Assembly (NCBI RefSeq): GCF_005771525.1
Contig: NZ_VAVZ01000006.1
Span: forward strand, 1-55,982
Length of the DNA stretch: 55,982 nt
From: Nesterenkonia salmonea
GTDB taxonomy: Bacteria; Actinomycetota; Actinomycetes; Actinomycetales; Micrococcaceae
Reading direction: 5' to 3'
The notes below the pieces were generated by a model. It saw only the letters and a program-made list of their open reading frames with translations, did no database searches and was not told the DNA's origin. Position numbers and translations under genes: made by a program. This document shows, one piece after another, positions 45,557-55,982 of the stretch (its first letter is position 1; the number at the start of each line of letters is the position of its first letter).

Positions 45557-46549
45557 ATGACTGACAACGTATTGCAGGAGTTCCCTGAGTACAACGACAA
45601 CTACCGGGCGGGCTTTGTGTCCTTTGTCGGGCGGCCCAACGCAGGGAAGTCCACGTTGACCAACGCCCTGGTGGGGGAGAAGGTGGCGATCACCAGCTCC
45701 AAACCCCAGACCACGCGGCACACGATTCGTGGCATCGTGCACCGGCCCCAGACCGACGACGCTCCCGGGTCACAGTTGGTCCTGGTGGACACCCCGGGTC
45801 TGCACCGGCCGAGGACACTTCTGGGGTCGCGCCTGAACGACCTGGTGATTGACACCCTCAGCGAAGTGGATGTGGTCGGTTTCTGCATCCCCGCGGATGA
45901 GAAGATCGGCCCCGGAGACCGTTTCATCGCCGGCCAACTGAACAAGCTGCCGCATAAGCCAGTGGTGGCCCTGGTGACTAAGACCGACAAAGTCCCGCGG
46001 GCTGACCTGGCGGAGCAGCTCATAGCTGTTGACCAGCTTGGGCGCGAGCACTTGTCGAGTGAGGGTCGACAGGCTGATGGATTTGCGAGCATCATTCCGG
46101 TCTCAGCTGTCCGTGGCGACCAGACCAACGTGGTCACCGACGAGCTCATCACCATGATGCCCACCTCCCCTCCGCTCTACCCCAGCGGTGAACTGACCGA
46201 TGAACCCGAACGGGTGATGATCGCCGAGCTGATCCGTGAGGCCGCATTGGAAGACGTGCGTGACGAGCTTCCGCACTCGATCGCCGTCACAGTGGAAGAA
46301 ATGCTGCCGCGGGAGGGCCGCGCAGCCGATAAACCCCTGCTGGATATTCACGCTACTATCCATGTGGAGAGGGATTCGCAGAAGGCCATCATCATTGGCC
46401 ATCGCGGCTCACGTCTCAAGCAGATCGGCAGCGGGGCCCGCGAAGGTATCAAGAAACTCCTGGGAACACCGATCTACCTCGACCTGCACGTCAAAGTCAC
46501 CAAAGAGTGGCAACGTGATCCCAAGAAGCTCAACCGGCTCGGATTCTAG
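45557..46549 (+). CDS. era: GTPase Era
   Basis: 330 residues from the ATG at 45557, with AGGTGG 7 bases upstream; a GTG three codons earlier directly follows the preceding stop. Assists 30S assembly. G1 GRPNAGKST (about 22-30), SSKPQTTRHTIRG (G2), DTPGLH (G3), TKTDK (G4), and the C-terminal KH domain with IIIGHRGSRLKQIGSGARE. Last gene of the phoH-ybeY-era unit. Confidence 0.96.
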   Translation: MTDNVLQEFPEYNDNYRAGFVSFVGRPNAGKSTLTNALVGEKVAITSSKPQTTRHTIRGIVHRPQTDDAPGSQLVLVDTPGLHRPRTLLGSRLNDLVIDTLSEVDVVGFCIPADEKIGPGDRFIAGQLNKLPHKPVVALVTKTDKVPRADLAEQLIAVDQLGREHLSSEGRQADGFASIIPVSAVRGDQTNVVTDELITMMPTSPPLYPSGELTDEPERVMIAELIREAALEDVRDELPHSIAVTVEEMLPREGRAADKPLLDIHATIHVERDSQKAIIIGHRGSRLKQIGSGAREGIKKLLGTPIYLDLHVKVTKEWQRDPKKLNRLGF

Positions 46550-46595
46550 GGCAGGCAGAAAACTCGCGCCGAGGCGTCGCCGTTCTCATATGTGC

Positions 46596-46601
46596 TAAAT
46601 T
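46596..46601 (+). promoter_or_regulatory. -10 element of the leu leader, leaderless layout
   Basis: TAAATT ends 6 bases before the GTG of the leucine-rich leader peptide at 46608. A usable -35 is not obvious. Confidence 0.5.
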
Positions 46602-46607
46602 CGAAGG

Positions 46608-46685
46608 GTGCAGTCTATTCAGCAGCGTGCGCTACTTGAGCTACTACTTCTCCGCCGCAGCGGGGAAGTGCTTGCGCCGCGCTAA
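46608..46685 (+). CDS. leuL: Leucine-rich leader peptide of the leuA attenuator
   Basis: 25 codons beginning GTG and ending TAA. The peptide is VQSIQQRALLELLLLRR followed by SGEVLAPR. It has seven Leu codons, six of them in a run of seven codons (CTA CTT GAG CTA CTA CTT CTC), three being CTA, a rare Leu codon in high-G+C actinobacteria. It lies 111 bases upstream of leuA in a segment able to form alternative hairpins. Leucine-dependent ribosome stalling is the classical mechanism for leu operons and has been predicted for actinobacteria; here it is inferred from sequence. Confidence 0.75.
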   Translation: MQSIQQRALLELLLLRRSGEVLAPR

Positions 46686-46726
46686 GTCACGGGCAAGAGC
46701 TTCTCAAGGCCGAATCCCCGCTGCGG
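46655..46726 (+). promoter_or_regulatory. Attenuator structure before leuA
   Basis: CCGCAGCGGGGA (46655-46666, inside the leader peptide just after the Leu run) is perfectly complementary to TCCCCGCTGCGG (46715-46726). A competing weaker hairpin pairs 46665-46675 with 46693-46703 (two mismatches). Further short pairs around ACCGG/CCGGT follow up to leuA. The position of the long pair relative to the Leu codons suits attenuation, but I cannot assign the terminator hairpin with certainty. Confidence 0.6.
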
Positions 46727-46784
46727 AGACTCACCGGTTTCTGATCCGGTTCGCTCGGTCTTCACCGCACAGCCCCAAGACTGA

Positions 46785-48542
<1,758 letters not shown>

Positions 48543-48553
48543 GAGTCTCCAGG

Positions 48554-48640
48554 CTGCACTGGCACAGATGTCAATTCACCACGTTCTAGGCCGCATTTGC
48601 CCGAGCTCAGGCGTGACATCTGACATTTGTGCCAGCGCAG
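48554..48640. repeat. 20-bp inverted repeat between leuA and recO
   Basis: CTGCACTGGCACAGATGTCA (48554-48573) and TGACATTTGTGCCAGCGCAG (48621-48640) are complementary at 18 of 20 positions, one of the two exceptions being a G-T pair, with 47 bases between. The arms flank the end of leuA and the start region of recO. Could be a long-stem terminator, or a small mobile repeat. Confidence 0.6.
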
Positions 48641-48706
48641 AGACGTGACCCGCGAGGAACAGGGCCCTTCAACGCGCCACCAGGGACCGGGCATATGCTG
48701 AGACGT

Positions 48707-49456
48707 ATGGCAGGTTCCACCTTCGCTTCCCGCAGCTACCGCGACATCGGGATCGTGCTGCGCACCCACAAACTGGGCGAAGCTGATCGGATCATCACCT
48801 TGCTCACCCCGTTCAACGGCCTGGTTCGCGCAGTCGCCAAGGGAATCCGCCGTACCTCCTCAAAGTTCGGCGCGACATTGGAGCCCTTCATGGTGGCGGA
48901 CATTCAGTTCGTCCATGGCCGGAACCTCGACATCATCACGCAGGCCCAAGGACGCAGCTCCTACGGCACCATGATCGCGGCTGACTATGACAAGTACACG
49001 GTGGCCTCGGCAATGTCTGAAGTAGCAGAGCGGCTCACTGACACAGGAAGCGGCGCTGAACGCTCCCAGTTCGATCTGCTTCACGGTGCGTACTCGGCTC
49101 TTGCCCGCGGAGTGCACAGCCCGGACCTCGTCCTTGGCTCATATCTGCTTCGCTCCCTGAGTGAGGCTGGCTGGGCTGTCACATGGACTGCTTGCGTCAG
49201 CTGCGGGGAGCCTGGGTCACACACCGGATTCCACGCCGGAACCGGTGGCCCCGTCTGTCCGGCATGCCGACCACCCGGGACACGCACCGTCCCGGAAGGA
49301 ACCGCAGAATTTCTCCATGCGCTGCAGCACGGCCACTGGAACGCCACCGGTGAAGCCGCCCCCGATATCCGGCACGAGGCGGTAGGTGTGGTCACTGACT
49401 ACGCCCAGCACCATCTTGAACGAAGACTGACTTCCCTCAGGGCTTTTGCCCACTGA
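48707..49456 (+). CDS. recO: DNA repair protein RecO
   Basis: 249 residues from the ATG at 48707; TATGCT ends 7 bases before it and no ribosome site exists, so it is probably leaderless. RecO helps RecA displace SSB. N-terminal OB fold (FASRSYRDIGIVLRTHKLGEADRI), central helices, and a zinc site CVSCG ... CPACRPPG (about residues 165-190). Length normal. Linked to leuA and uppS as in other actinobacteria. Confidence 0.94.
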   Translation: MAGSTFASRSYRDIGIVLRTHKLGEADRIITLLTPFNGLVRAVAKGIRRTSSKFGATLEPFMVADIQFVHGRNLDIITQAQGRSSYGTMIAADYDKYTVASAMSEVAERLTDTGSGAERSQFDLLHGAYSALARGVHSPDLVLGSYLLRSLSEAGWAVTWTACVSCGEPGSHTGFHAGTGGPVCPACRPPGTRTVPEGTAEFLHALQHGHWNATGEAAPDIRHEAVGVVTDYAQHHLERRLTSLRAFAH

Positions 49457-49477
49457 TCGCGCCAGAAGACTGGCACA

Positions 49478-50296
49478 ATGAATTCTGTGAATCCCCGCCG
49501 AGCAAAGGGCGACGCCGCCCGCTACCAGGACCCCTGGCCGCACCCCGACGGCGCGAAGGCGCCCAAGCTTCCCGCTGCGCTGACTCCGCGGCATGTCGCT
49601 GTGGTGATGGACGGCAATGGGCGTTGGGCCAATCAACGGGGACTACCGCGCACCGAAGGTCACCGAGCCGGTGAGCGCAGTCTGATGGAAGTCATGGCAG
49701 GCGCCATAGAGGCGGGCGTCGAGCATGTCAGTGTCTACGGGTTTTCCACGGAGAACTGGAAACGTTCCCCCGAGGAAGTGCGGTTCATCATGAGCTACTC
49801 CCGTGACGTCCTGCGCCGCCAACGTGATGTGCTTAACTCCTGGGGAGTGCAGATCAGGTGGAGCGGCAGGCGGCCCAAACTCTGGCGCTCGGTCATCAGA
49901 GAGCTCCAAGCCGCTGAGGAACTCACCAAAGACAACACACGAGTGACTCTCACCATGTGCGTCAACTATGGAGGACGCGCAGAGATCACTGACGCGGTCC
50001 GCCGCATCGCTGAGCGTGCGGCCTCTGGGGATCTGGACCCCAAGCGTATCCGCGAATCGACTATCACCGCGCATCTGCAACAGCCCAATGTGCCCGATGT
50101 GGATCTCTTCCTCCGCTCATCGGGGGAGCAGCGGCTGAGCAACTTTCTGCTGTGGCAGTCCGCCTACGCTGAGTTCGTCTTCATGGACACGCTCTGGCCC
50201 GACGTGGACCGGACCACACTGTGGAAAGCCATAGAGGCCTACGCGCAACGCGACAGGCGGTACGGCGCGGCGGTGGACAAAATTCGCGACTCCTAA
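49478..50296 (+). CDS. uppS: Isoprenyl transferase (undecaprenyl diphosphate synthase family)
   Basis: 272 residues. Cis-prenyltransferase making the lipid carrier for cell wall synthesis. [21 protein letters not shown] (about 42-62, catalytic Asp, phosphate loop), [23 protein letters not shown], and [19 protein letters not shown] with [12 protein letters not shown]. An unusual 35-residue N-terminal lead is typical for actinobacterial forms. The ATG at 49478 has no ribosome site; a GTG three codons later, 7 bases after CACAAT, would suit leaderless starting. Stop abuts the convergent hydrolase. Confidence 0.95.
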   Translation: MNSVNPRRAKGDAARYQDPWPHPDGAKAPKLPAALTPRHVAVVMDGNGRWANQRGLPRTEGHRAGERSLMEVMAGAIEAGVEHVSVYGFSTENWKRSPEEVRFIMSYSRDVLRRQRDVLNSWGVQIRWSGRRPKLWRSVIRELQAAEELTKDNTRVTLTMCVNYGGRAEITDAVRRIAERAASGDLDPKRIRESTITAHLQQPNVPDVDLFLRSSGEQRLSNFLLWQSAYAEFVFMDTLWPDVDRTTLWKAIEAYAQRDRRYGAAVDKIRDS

Positions 50297-51355
50297 TCAG
50301 CCGACGTAGCCTCGCAGCCACCGCGATGCCTCTTGGAAGGCAGACATGCGGACCTGCTCAGAGGATGCGAACACGTCATGCATGGCGCGCGGAATCCTCA
50401 CTATAGTGACTCTCCGGCTGAGCTTATGCGAACGGCGAGCCAGCAGTTCGACGTCCAGCACGCTGTCGTTTTCCTGAAATTGTTCGCTCCACTGCGTTCT
50501 GAAAGCCGACTTTTCAGCGAGCAGCACCAAAACTGGAGTGTCCAACTGCAGGCCTTGGCGCACACGTCGATGACCAGCAAACACCGCCTTAAGCCACCCC
50601 ATAGTCATCGGGAAGGACGCGCGCGGTCGCCAAAGCGGGTGGAGGTCCCATTCACCGTTAGCCAGCGAAGACATCGACTGCCAGTAGTTCTCCGGCCGGG
50701 GCACCTTCAGCTCAGCGGTCGGATTCACTCGGTTGAGCGGTGTGACGATACCTTCCGCAGCAGCGCGCGCAGGGGAGTGGCCGGGCAGTTCCAGCCAAGG
50801 AGAGTTGAGCACGAGCGCTGAGGCACTGTCCGGATGACGTTCAGCCCACAGTGCGGCCACGAGTCCGCCCGTGGAGTGAGCGTTGATCACCGGAGCAGGG
50901 GACTCGGGGTTCTCCTGGGCTATCACAGCGCATGCGGCATTGATCTCGGCGTCGTATTCGGTGAGGTCGTCAATGTGACCAGGAGTGTGGTGCTCGCGCA
51001 GGCTGCGACCATATTTGCGCAGGTCTAGGGCATAGAACCGGTGGCCACGTCCGATCCACTGATAAGCCATCGGCAAGTTGTAGAAGTAGTCGGTCCAACC
51101 ATGAATCTGCAGCACAGGAGGCAGGGCTGATCCCGGTTCTGGGTCCTGGTTGCAGCGCACCAGTGTGGCGCTGACAGATCCTTCGAAATCCTCGCCTAGG
51201 GGAAGTGTCATCCGCGAACAGCCGGGCAGGTAATCATCGACCCATTCGTTCGGAGGGGAGTCCGGGAGCAGTTCCTGGCTCAGTTCAGCCAGTCCGTGTT
51301 GTCTGGAGGTGCCCTCCCCGGAGTCGTGGACCCGATGCTCGTGCTCAACCGTCAT
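50297..51355 (-). CDS. Alpha/beta hydrolase
   Basis: 352 residues from the ATG at 51355, supported by AGACTTTTGCTT with TAGACT 7 bases before; the frame stays open upstream to 51517 but that would overlap pyrD. Serine hydrolase of the lysophospholipase/S33 type: oxyanion region LQIHGWTDYFYNLP, nucleophile in NAHSTGG (Ser about 161; the first Gly of GxSxG is Ala), LNSPWLELPG, C-terminal catalytic His in RAMHDVFASS. No signal peptide. Substrate unknown. Divergent from pyrD. Confidence 0.85.
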   Translation of the reverse strand: MTVEHEHRVHDSGEGTSRQHGLAELSQELLPDSPPNEWVDDYLPGCSRMTLPLGEDFEGSVSATLVRCNQDPEPGSALPPVLQIHGWTDYFYNLPMAYQWIGRGHRFYALDLRKYGRSLREHHTPGHIDDLTEYDAEINAACAVIAQENPESPAPVINAHSTGGLVAALWAERHPDSASALVLNSPWLELPGHSPARAAAEGIVTPLNRVNPTAELKVPRPENYWQSMSSLANGEWDLHPLWRPRASFPMTMGWLKAVFAGHRRVRQGLQLDTPVLVLLAEKSAFRTQWSEQFQENDSVLDVELLARRSHKLSRRVTIVRIPRAMHDVFASSEQVRMSAFQEASRWLRGYVG

Positions 51356-51362
51356 AAGCAAA

Positions 51363-51408
51363 AGTCTAGCCAAGGGTGGCTGGGCAGTAGCTGGGTGGAC
51401 GATAGGAT
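51363..51408. promoter_or_regulatory. Divergent leaderless promoters of the hydrolase and pyrD
   Basis: TAGACT on the minus strand (51363-51368) lies 7 bases from the hydrolase ATG; TAGGAT on the plus strand (51403-51408) lies 7 bases from the pyrD ATG. Neither gene has a ribosome-binding site. The two start codons are only 60 bases apart. Confidence 0.6.
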
Positions 51409-51415
51409 CTGAGGC

Positions 51416-52507
51416 ATGCCGGCTCCTATGTATCAGTTCGCTTTCCGCACCGTGTTTTCCCGAATGGACCCCGAAAAGGCTCACCATATAGTTGTCACTG
51501 GTCTCCGGCTGGCGCACCGTCTCGGAGCTGGACCGCTTTTGGAGAAACTCACCGCACCGGACGCTTCGCTGAAAACTGAGGCCCTGGGTATGACGTTTCC
51601 GTCTCCCTTCGGTCTCGCTGCCGGGTTCGACAAGGGCGCCCTGTCAGTCTTGCCATTGGCTTCGCTGGGGTTCGGGCATATCGAAATTGGGACCGTCACC
51701 GCCCAGGCTCAGCCGGGTAACCCTAAACCCCGACTCGTCCGCCTTGTGAAGGACTCGGCACTGGTCAACCGTATGGGTTTCAACAACGACGGCGCCACCA
51801 TCGTGCGTCGGCGACTAGCACGCACTACTCGCCAGATCGCGCAGCTGAAACGCGCCGGGCGGCATGCACCCATTGTGGGCGTGAACATTGGCAAGACCAA
51901 GATTGTGCCCCTCGAAGGAGCGGTGGACGACTATCTGCTCTCTGCCGGAACTCTGGCTCCCGTAGCTGACTACCTGGTCGTCAACGTCTCATCACCCAAT
52001 ACGCCCGGTCTGCGGCAGCTACAAGACATAGAGGCGCTGCGTCCCCTTCTGCGGGCGGTGCGGGAAGAGTCCGACGCCGCCGCCGGACGCAATGTGCCGC
52101 TGCTGGTAAAGATTGCCCCCGACCTTATCGACGCCGATGTCGACGCCGTCGCTGACCTAGTGACAGAGATGAATCTAGACGGGATCATTGCTACGAATAC
52201 GACGATTTCGCGCAGTGGCCTCAGGAGTCCCGAGACTGAGGTGGCGGAGGCTGGAGGAGGAGGTCTCAGTGGGCCGGTGCTCGTTGAGAGGTCGAAGCAG
52301 ATTCTTGTCCGACTCAGAGATCGCCTCCCAGAAGATGTGGCCGTGATCTCCGTTGGCGGTGTGGTAACCGCAGAGGATGTCGCAGAGCGCCTCCGGCTCG
52401 GGGCAACCTTAGTCCAGGGCTACACCGGCTTCGTGTACGAAGGCCCATTGTGGGCACAGCGCATCAACAAGGGCCTGCGTGCGCTGCGGCACTCAACAGT
52501 GAGCTAG
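51416..52507 (+). CDS. pyrD: Dihydroorotate dehydrogenase (quinone), class 2
   Basis: 363 residues. Fourth step of pyrimidine synthesis, oxidising dihydroorotate with FMN and a quinone at the membrane. N-terminal amphipathic region (1-45), FMN-binding FPSPFGLAAGFDKGA (about 61-75), NRMGFNNDG, VNVSSPNTPGLRQLQ with the class-2 catalytic Ser (about 194), IIATNTTISRSG, SVGGVVTAEDV, and LVQGYTGFVYEGP. Leaderless-looking start. Not with other pyr genes. Confidence 0.96.
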   Translation: MPAPMYQFAFRTVFSRMDPEKAHHIVVTGLRLAHRLGAGPLLEKLTAPDASLKTEALGMTFPSPFGLAAGFDKGALSVLPLASLGFGHIEIGTVTAQAQPGNPKPRLVRLVKDSALVNRMGFNNDGATIVRRRLARTTRQIAQLKRAGRHAPIVGVNIGKTKIVPLEGAVDDYLLSAGTLAPVADYLVVNVSSPNTPGLRQLQDIEALRPLLRAVREESDAAAGRNVPLLVKIAPDLIDADVDAVADLVTEMNLDGIIATNTTISRSGLRSPETEVAEAGGGGLSGPVLVERSKQILVRLRDRLPEDVAVISVGGVVTAEDVAERLRLGATLVQGYTGFVYEGPLWAQRINKGLRALRHSTVS

Positions 52508-52541
52508 AGGTCAGCACTAACGGGAACTCTGTGAACTGCGT

Positions 52542-53162
52542 CTAGCTGGGAAACTCGCCCCGGTTGACCATGGGTTTCGGCAGCCGCAGGCGGCGCATCT
52601 GAAGAGCTCGCATCGCTGCGTAGAAGCGAGAACCTTTCTCCATATTCCCCACACCAAATTTGGCCTCCAAGCCTATGCGTGTCTTCCGCCCCACCCAGAA
52701 CAGCTCGGTGAAGACGGCCAGCATCAGCACGAACAAAAGATATGACGTCAGAGCGCGCGTCTCATCAGTCAGAAGGAACGATGCGAAGAGGAACACCAGC
52801 ACCAGAATAAGTAACCACTCACCGATTCCGTGTCGAGCGTCAACGTAGTCACGGATCCAGCGCTTCTGCGGGCCACGATCACGGGCAGGCAAGTACTTCT
52901 CCTCACCGGTCTCCATGGCCTGACGCATCTTGGCTCGCTGTTCCTGGATGGCTTTACGCTGAGAAGCCCGCGCAGCTTTGCGGTCATTGTGCACCAAGGG
53001 TCGACGACGCGCTGCTTCCTGGTCCCGCCGCTTCGGGGTCGGAACCCCCTTTTTCTCGGGGGTGCGTTTCCGCTGGGCGGCAGCAGCCTCCTCCGCTTCG
53101 CGGGCGGCGGCAGCCTCTTGGGCCGCATTGTCCGTCTGACTCTTCTTCCTGAAACCAAGCAC
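52542..53162 (-). CDS. DUF3043 family membrane protein
   Basis: 206 residues from the GTG at 53162; TACACT lies 6 bases before it (leaderless), and an open frame further upstream is unlikely to be used. Residues 1-90 are charged and alanine-rich, with EKKGVPTPKRRDQEAARRRPLV, the family mark; then DRGPQKRWIRDYVDARHGIGEW, two membrane helices (about 120-137, 143-160), and a basic C-terminal part. Function unknown. Divergent from erpA, as in many actinobacteria. Confidence 0.9.
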   Translation of the reverse strand: MLGFRKKSQTDNAAQEAAAAREAEEAAAAQRKRTPEKKGVPTPKRRDQEAARRRPLVHNDRKAARASQRKAIQEQRAKMRQAMETGEEKYLPARDRGPQKRWIRDYVDARHGIGEWLLILVLVFLFASFLLTDETRALTSYLLFVLMLAVFTELFWVGRKTRIGLEAKFGVGNMEKGSRFYAAMRALQMRRLRLPKPMVNRGEFPS

Positions 53163-53270
53163 GAGATCAGTGTACTGGGGTCTGGAGACCCCGCGGGAAT
53201 GCCCCGTGGTGACCCGACGTTGGTACTGTGCAAGAGGCACTGGCCGAAGACCATGATGTAAGGGGAGAGA

Positions 53271-53675
53271 ATGAGCACTGCCACACCGGAAACAACTGAG
53301 ACCAGCCAAGCTGCTGATGTCCGCGGCTCAGAGGTTGAGGGTTTCGCCCCCCACCAAGTGGAGCTTTCTGAGACTGCCAGCCAAAAGGTCAAGTCGCTGC
53401 TGGAGCAGGAAGGACGCACCGACCTCCGCCTGAGGGTTGCTGTGCAGCCAGGTGGATGCAGCGGCCTGATCTACCAGCTGTACTTCGATGAACGCACACT
53501 TGACGGTGATGCGCTTCGTGAATTCGACGGCGTCGAAGTCGTCGTTGACAAGATGAGCGTGCCGTATCTGGAAGGTACTTCGATCGACTTCGAGGATTCC
53601 ATCTCCAAGCAGGGGTTCACTATCGACAACCCAAATGCGGGTGGGTCATGCGCCTGCGGCGACTCTTTCCACTAA
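53271..53675 (+). CDS. erpA: Iron-sulfur cluster insertion protein ErpA-like
   Basis: 134 residues. A-type carrier passing Fe-S clusters to apo-enzymes. HesB fold in residues 28-134: VELSETASQKVKSLL, RVAVQPGGCSGLIYQL with the first Cys, LEGTSIDFEDSI, NPNAGGSCACGDSF with the Cys pair. A 25-residue polar lead precedes. AGGGGAGAG before the ATG. Upstream of the cytochrome oxidase genes, as in other actinobacteria. Confidence 0.93.
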   Translation: MSTATPETTETSQAADVRGSEVEGFAPHQVELSETASQKVKSLLEQEGRTDLRLRVAVQPGGCSGLIYQLYFDERTLDGDALREFDGVEVVVDKMSVPYLEGTSIDFEDSISKQGFTIDNPNAGGSCACGDSFH

Positions 53676-53685
53676 GTACAACTGT

Positions 53686-53707
53686 CTTCTACTACGTAAT
53701 GTAGAAG
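53686..53707. repeat. Inverted repeat after erpA
   Basis: CTTCTAC, 8 bases, GTAGAAG: perfect 7-bp arms, 11 bases after the erpA stop and just before a second hairpin. Could be part of the transcript end or a protein-binding site. Confidence 0.4.
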
Positions 53708-53714
53708 TCACATT

Positions 53715-53747
53715 GAAACCCGCGTTCCCCGGAGGGGCGCGGGTTTC
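53715..53747. terminator. Terminator after erpA
   Basis: GAAACCCGCG/CGCGGGTTTC perfect 10-bp stem with CCCC/GGGG pairing inside the loop, followed by TGCTTG. Ends erpA; ctaC is about 170 bases on with its own promoter region. Confidence 0.8.
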
Positions 53748-53917
53748 TGCTTGATCGGGCGACGTGGCGGGGTGTCTTGGTCCAGCGCTGCCTCTACAAG
53801 TCGTAGTAGTCTTATCTTCAGCGTAAAGATGTCGCTGATCACTGCCCTGGCAGTGGTTGAGACCCAAGTGATAGTGCGCGATTCACTCGCACACAACTGA
53901 AAGAGGAAGGGCCGTCT

Positions 53918-54811
53918 GTGAGTTCTTCGCAGAAACAAACCGGCAACTTCAGCCGCATGGCGAAGTCGCTGGCCCTGGCCGGTGTGGCGCTCCTTGTGCT
54001 CACCGCATGTGCAGAGGATAACCCTGCGCGCCGCGGCTGGCTGCCTGGTGACCGCGACACCACGTCCAACACACCCGAGATCACGGACCTATGGGTCAAT
54101 TCTTGGATCGCCGCTCTGGCCGTGGGTGTGCTGACCTGGGGGCTGATGCTCTGGTGCATGGTCGCCTATCGGCGCAGAAAAGGGGAGACCGGCTATCCCC
54201 GCCAGCTGGCTTACAACATCCCACTGGAGATCATGTACACCCTGGTGCCGCTGGTCATGGTGGCGGTGTTCTTCTTCTACACGGACCAGGTCCAGCGCTC
54301 GATCGATGAGCCCTACGAAAATCCCGATATGACCATCGAGGTCTACGGCAAGCAGTGGTCGTGGGACTGGAACTACACGTACACGGCAGCCAACGGCACG
54401 GAGTACGAGGTCTACGACACCGGGGTCCAGGCGCACCTCACCGGAGAAGAAGGTGTGCGCGAGACGCTGCCGACCATCTACCTCCCGGTCGATCACGACA
54501 TCACTTTCGAGCTGAAGTCCCGCGACGTCATTCACTCATTCTGGGTCCCGGCCTTCCTCCAGAAGCGCGATATGATTCCCGGGCGCACCAACTATATCTA
54601 TCTCAACCCGCAGGAAACCGGCGTTTTCGACGGCAAATGCGCCGAGCTCTGCGGTGAGTACCACTCAGAGATGCTCTTCAACGTGGAAGTGGTCGAGGAA
54701 GACGAATTCACCGCATACCTCGATGGACTTGAAGAAGGCCACTTGGGTGATGAGTACAACCGCAACGTTAACCTTCACGACTCCGACGTTCTGACCGGAG
54801 GGGACGACTAA
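53918..54811 (+). CDS. ctaC: Cytochrome c oxidase subunit II
   Basis: 297 residues. Carries the CuA site that takes electrons from cytochrome c. Signal/lipoprotein region: hydrophobic 18-30 ending LTAC, so Cys 32 is likely lipid-modified. Two membrane helices (about 58-82, 102-122), then the cupredoxin domain with [32 protein letters not shown] and [12 protein letters not shown], the CuA ligands. GTG start with AGAGGAAGG upstream. Gene for subunit I follows 2 bases on. Confidence 0.95.
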   Translation: MSSSQKQTGNFSRMAKSLALAGVALLVLTACAEDNPARRGWLPGDRDTTSNTPEITDLWVNSWIAALAVGVLTWGLMLWCMVAYRRRKGETGYPRQLAYNIPLEIMYTLVPLVMVAVFFFYTDQVQRSIDEPYENPDMTIEVYGKQWSWDWNYTYTAANGTEYEVYDTGVQAHLTGEEGVRETLPTIYLPVDHDITFELKSRDVIHSFWVPAFLQKRDMIPGRTNYIYLNPQETGVFDGKCAELCGEYHSEMLFNVEVVEEDEFTAYLDGLEEGHLGDEYNRNVNLHDSDVLTGGDD

Positions 54812-54813
54812 TC

Positions 54814-55982
54814 ATGACCACAATGGAATATTCTTCCGACGACTCACGCGAGGCTTCACGGTCCGTTCCGGTCTCCAAGGGGAAGATCGTCGTCAGCTGG
54901 TTGACGACCACCGACCACAAGACCATCGGGTACATGTACCTGATCGCCTCCTTCCTGTTCTTCTGCATGGGCGGGGTGATGGCACTCATCATCCGCGCAG
55001 AACTTTTTGAGCCCGGTATGCAGTTCCTACAGACCAAGGAGCAGTACAACCAGCTGTTCACCATGCACGGCACGGTCATGCTGCTGATGTTCGCCACTCC
55101 GCTCTTTGCCGGCTTCGCAAATGTCATCATGCCGCTGCAGATCGGCGCCCCGGATGTTGCTTTCCCGCGCTTGAACGCCCTTGCCTTTTGGCTGTTCCTC
55201 TTCGGCTCAGCTGTGGCTGTGGCCGGTTTCCTCACACCTCAGGGTGCGGCCTCCTTCGGATGGTTCGCCTATGCTCCGCTCTCCGACACGACATACTCTC
55301 CCGGCGTCGGCGGAGACCTCTGGGTGTTCGGGCTGGCGCTGACCGGTTTCGGCACCATCGCCGGCGGCGTCAACTTCATCACCACCATCATCTGCATGCG
55401 CGCCCCGGGTATGACCATGTGGCGGATGCCGATCTTCACCTGGAACACGCTGGTGACCTCGATCCTGGTCCTGATGGCGTTCCCCCCGCTGGCGGCGGCG
55501 CTGTTCGGTCTCGGACTCGATCGGCGCTTCGGCGGCCACATCTTCGATCCCGAGTCCGGTGGAGCGATCCTCTGGCAGCATCTCTTCTGGTTCTTCGGAC
55601 ACCCGGAGGTGTACATCATCGCCCTGCCCTTCTTCGGCATCATCTCGGAGATCCTGCCGGTCTTCAGCCGCAAACCCATCTTCGGGTACAAGGGGCTGGT
55701 GTACGCCACCATCGCCATCGCAGCGCTCTCTGTCACGGTCTGGGCGCACCACATGTACGTCACCGGCGCCGTGATGCTTCCGTTCTTCGCGCTGATGACC
55801 ATGCTGATCGCAGTGCCCACGGGTGTGAAGTTCTTCAACTGGATCGGCACCATGTGGCGCGGTTCCATCACCTTTGAGACGCCCATGCTCTGGAGTCTCG
55901 GGTTCCTGGTGACCTTCCTCTTCGGGGGGCTGACCGGAATCATCCTGGCGTCTCCGCCGCTGAACTTCAACGTCTCTGACAC
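54814..55982 (+). CDS. ctaD: Cytochrome c oxidase subunit I, partial (runs off window end)
   Basis: About 389 residues visible of an expected 550-580; open at the window edge. Heme-copper oxidase: low-spin heme His in [12 protein letters not shown] (about 83), proton-channel LNALAFWLF region, [19 protein letters not shown] with Cu-B His and Tyr, HHMYVTGAV with the two Cu-B histidines, [14 protein letters not shown]. The D-channel mark [17 protein letters not shown] is present. Directly after ctaC, probably co-transcribed. Confidence 0.97.
   Translation, partial: MTTMEYSSDDSREASRSVPVSKGKIVVSWLTTTDHKTIGYMYLIASFLFFCMGGVMALIIRAELFEPGMQFLQTKEQYNQLFTMHGTVMLLMFATPLFAGFANVIMPLQIGAPDVAFPRLNALAFWLFLFGSAVAVAGFLTPQGAASFGWFAYAPLSDTTYSPGVGGDLWVFGLALTGFGTIAGGVNFITTIICMRAPGMTMWRMPIFTWNTLVTSILVLMAFPPLAAALFGLGLDRRFGGHIFDPESGGAILWQHLFWFFGHPEVYIIALPFFGIISEILPVFSRKPIFGYKGLVYATIAIAALSVTVWAHHMYVTGAVMLPFFALMTMLIAVPTGVKFFNWIGTMWRGSITFETPMLWSLGFLVTFLFGGLTGIILASPPLNFNVSD

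Overview
The window is a 56-kb stretch of an actinobacterial chromosome. Gene order (ffh-rpsP-khpA-rimM-trmD-rplS-lepB-rnhB-yraN-comM-dprA; fabD-fabH-acpP-fabF with a PucR-type regulator and aceE; lepA-hemW-hrcA-dnaJ-rsmE-phoH-ybeY-era; leuA-recO-uppS; erpA-ctaC-ctaD), frequent GTG starts, many leaderless-looking promoters and DUF families typical of Actinobacteria (DUF3043, DUF3052, DUF3097, DUF3145) all point to this phylum. Protein character fits Micrococcales, probably Micrococcaceae (a Nesterenkonia/Arthrobacter-like organism); the genus is an inference.

Layout. (1) 1-4344, accessory: the end of an ISL3-type insertion sequence, then two convergent genes for cyanophycin-synthetase/GshAB-like ATP-grasp ligases, in DNA partly poorer in G+C than the rest. 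An MFS exporter (4345-5565) follows, divergent from the second ligase. (2) 5639-9628, minus strand: ammonium transporter with a GlnR-like upstream box, the SRP receptor ftsY, and two unrecognised genes. (3) 9735-20369, plus strand: SRP GTPase, ribosome-associated genes, tandem signal peptidases, RNase HII, YraN, ComM, DprA, with an SseB-like gene inserted on the minus strand. (4) 20370-21431: a decayed intergenic island with remnants of a glycoside-hydrolase-like gene and a chloramphenicol-acetyltransferase gene. (5) 21432-31921: xerC, DUF3145, then the minus-strand fatty acid locus fabD-fabH-acpP-fabF with its likely regulator and aceE, divergent from DUF3052 and an AhpE-type peroxiredoxin. 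(6) 31949-46549: holA, rpsT, lepA, hemW, a SatD/DUF3307 two-gene module behind an AT-rich double palindrome, DUF4870, DUF3097, then hrcA (with CIRCE) to era. (7) 46596-55982: a leucine-rich leader peptide and attenuator before leuA, recO, uppS, an alpha/beta hydrolase, pyrD, DUF3043, erpA, ctaC and the 5' part of ctaD, which runs off the end.

Most of the window is conserved core. The less ordinary parts are the ATP-grasp pair beside the IS and MFS gene, the SatD/DUF3307 module with its operator-like repeats, the gene graveyard between dprA and xerC, and several readable cis-elements (GlnR box, CIRCE, leu attenuator, candidate FasR operator, a set of leaderless promoters). No tRNA, rRNA or CRISPR array was found. 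All functional calls are by reading motifs; no search was run.
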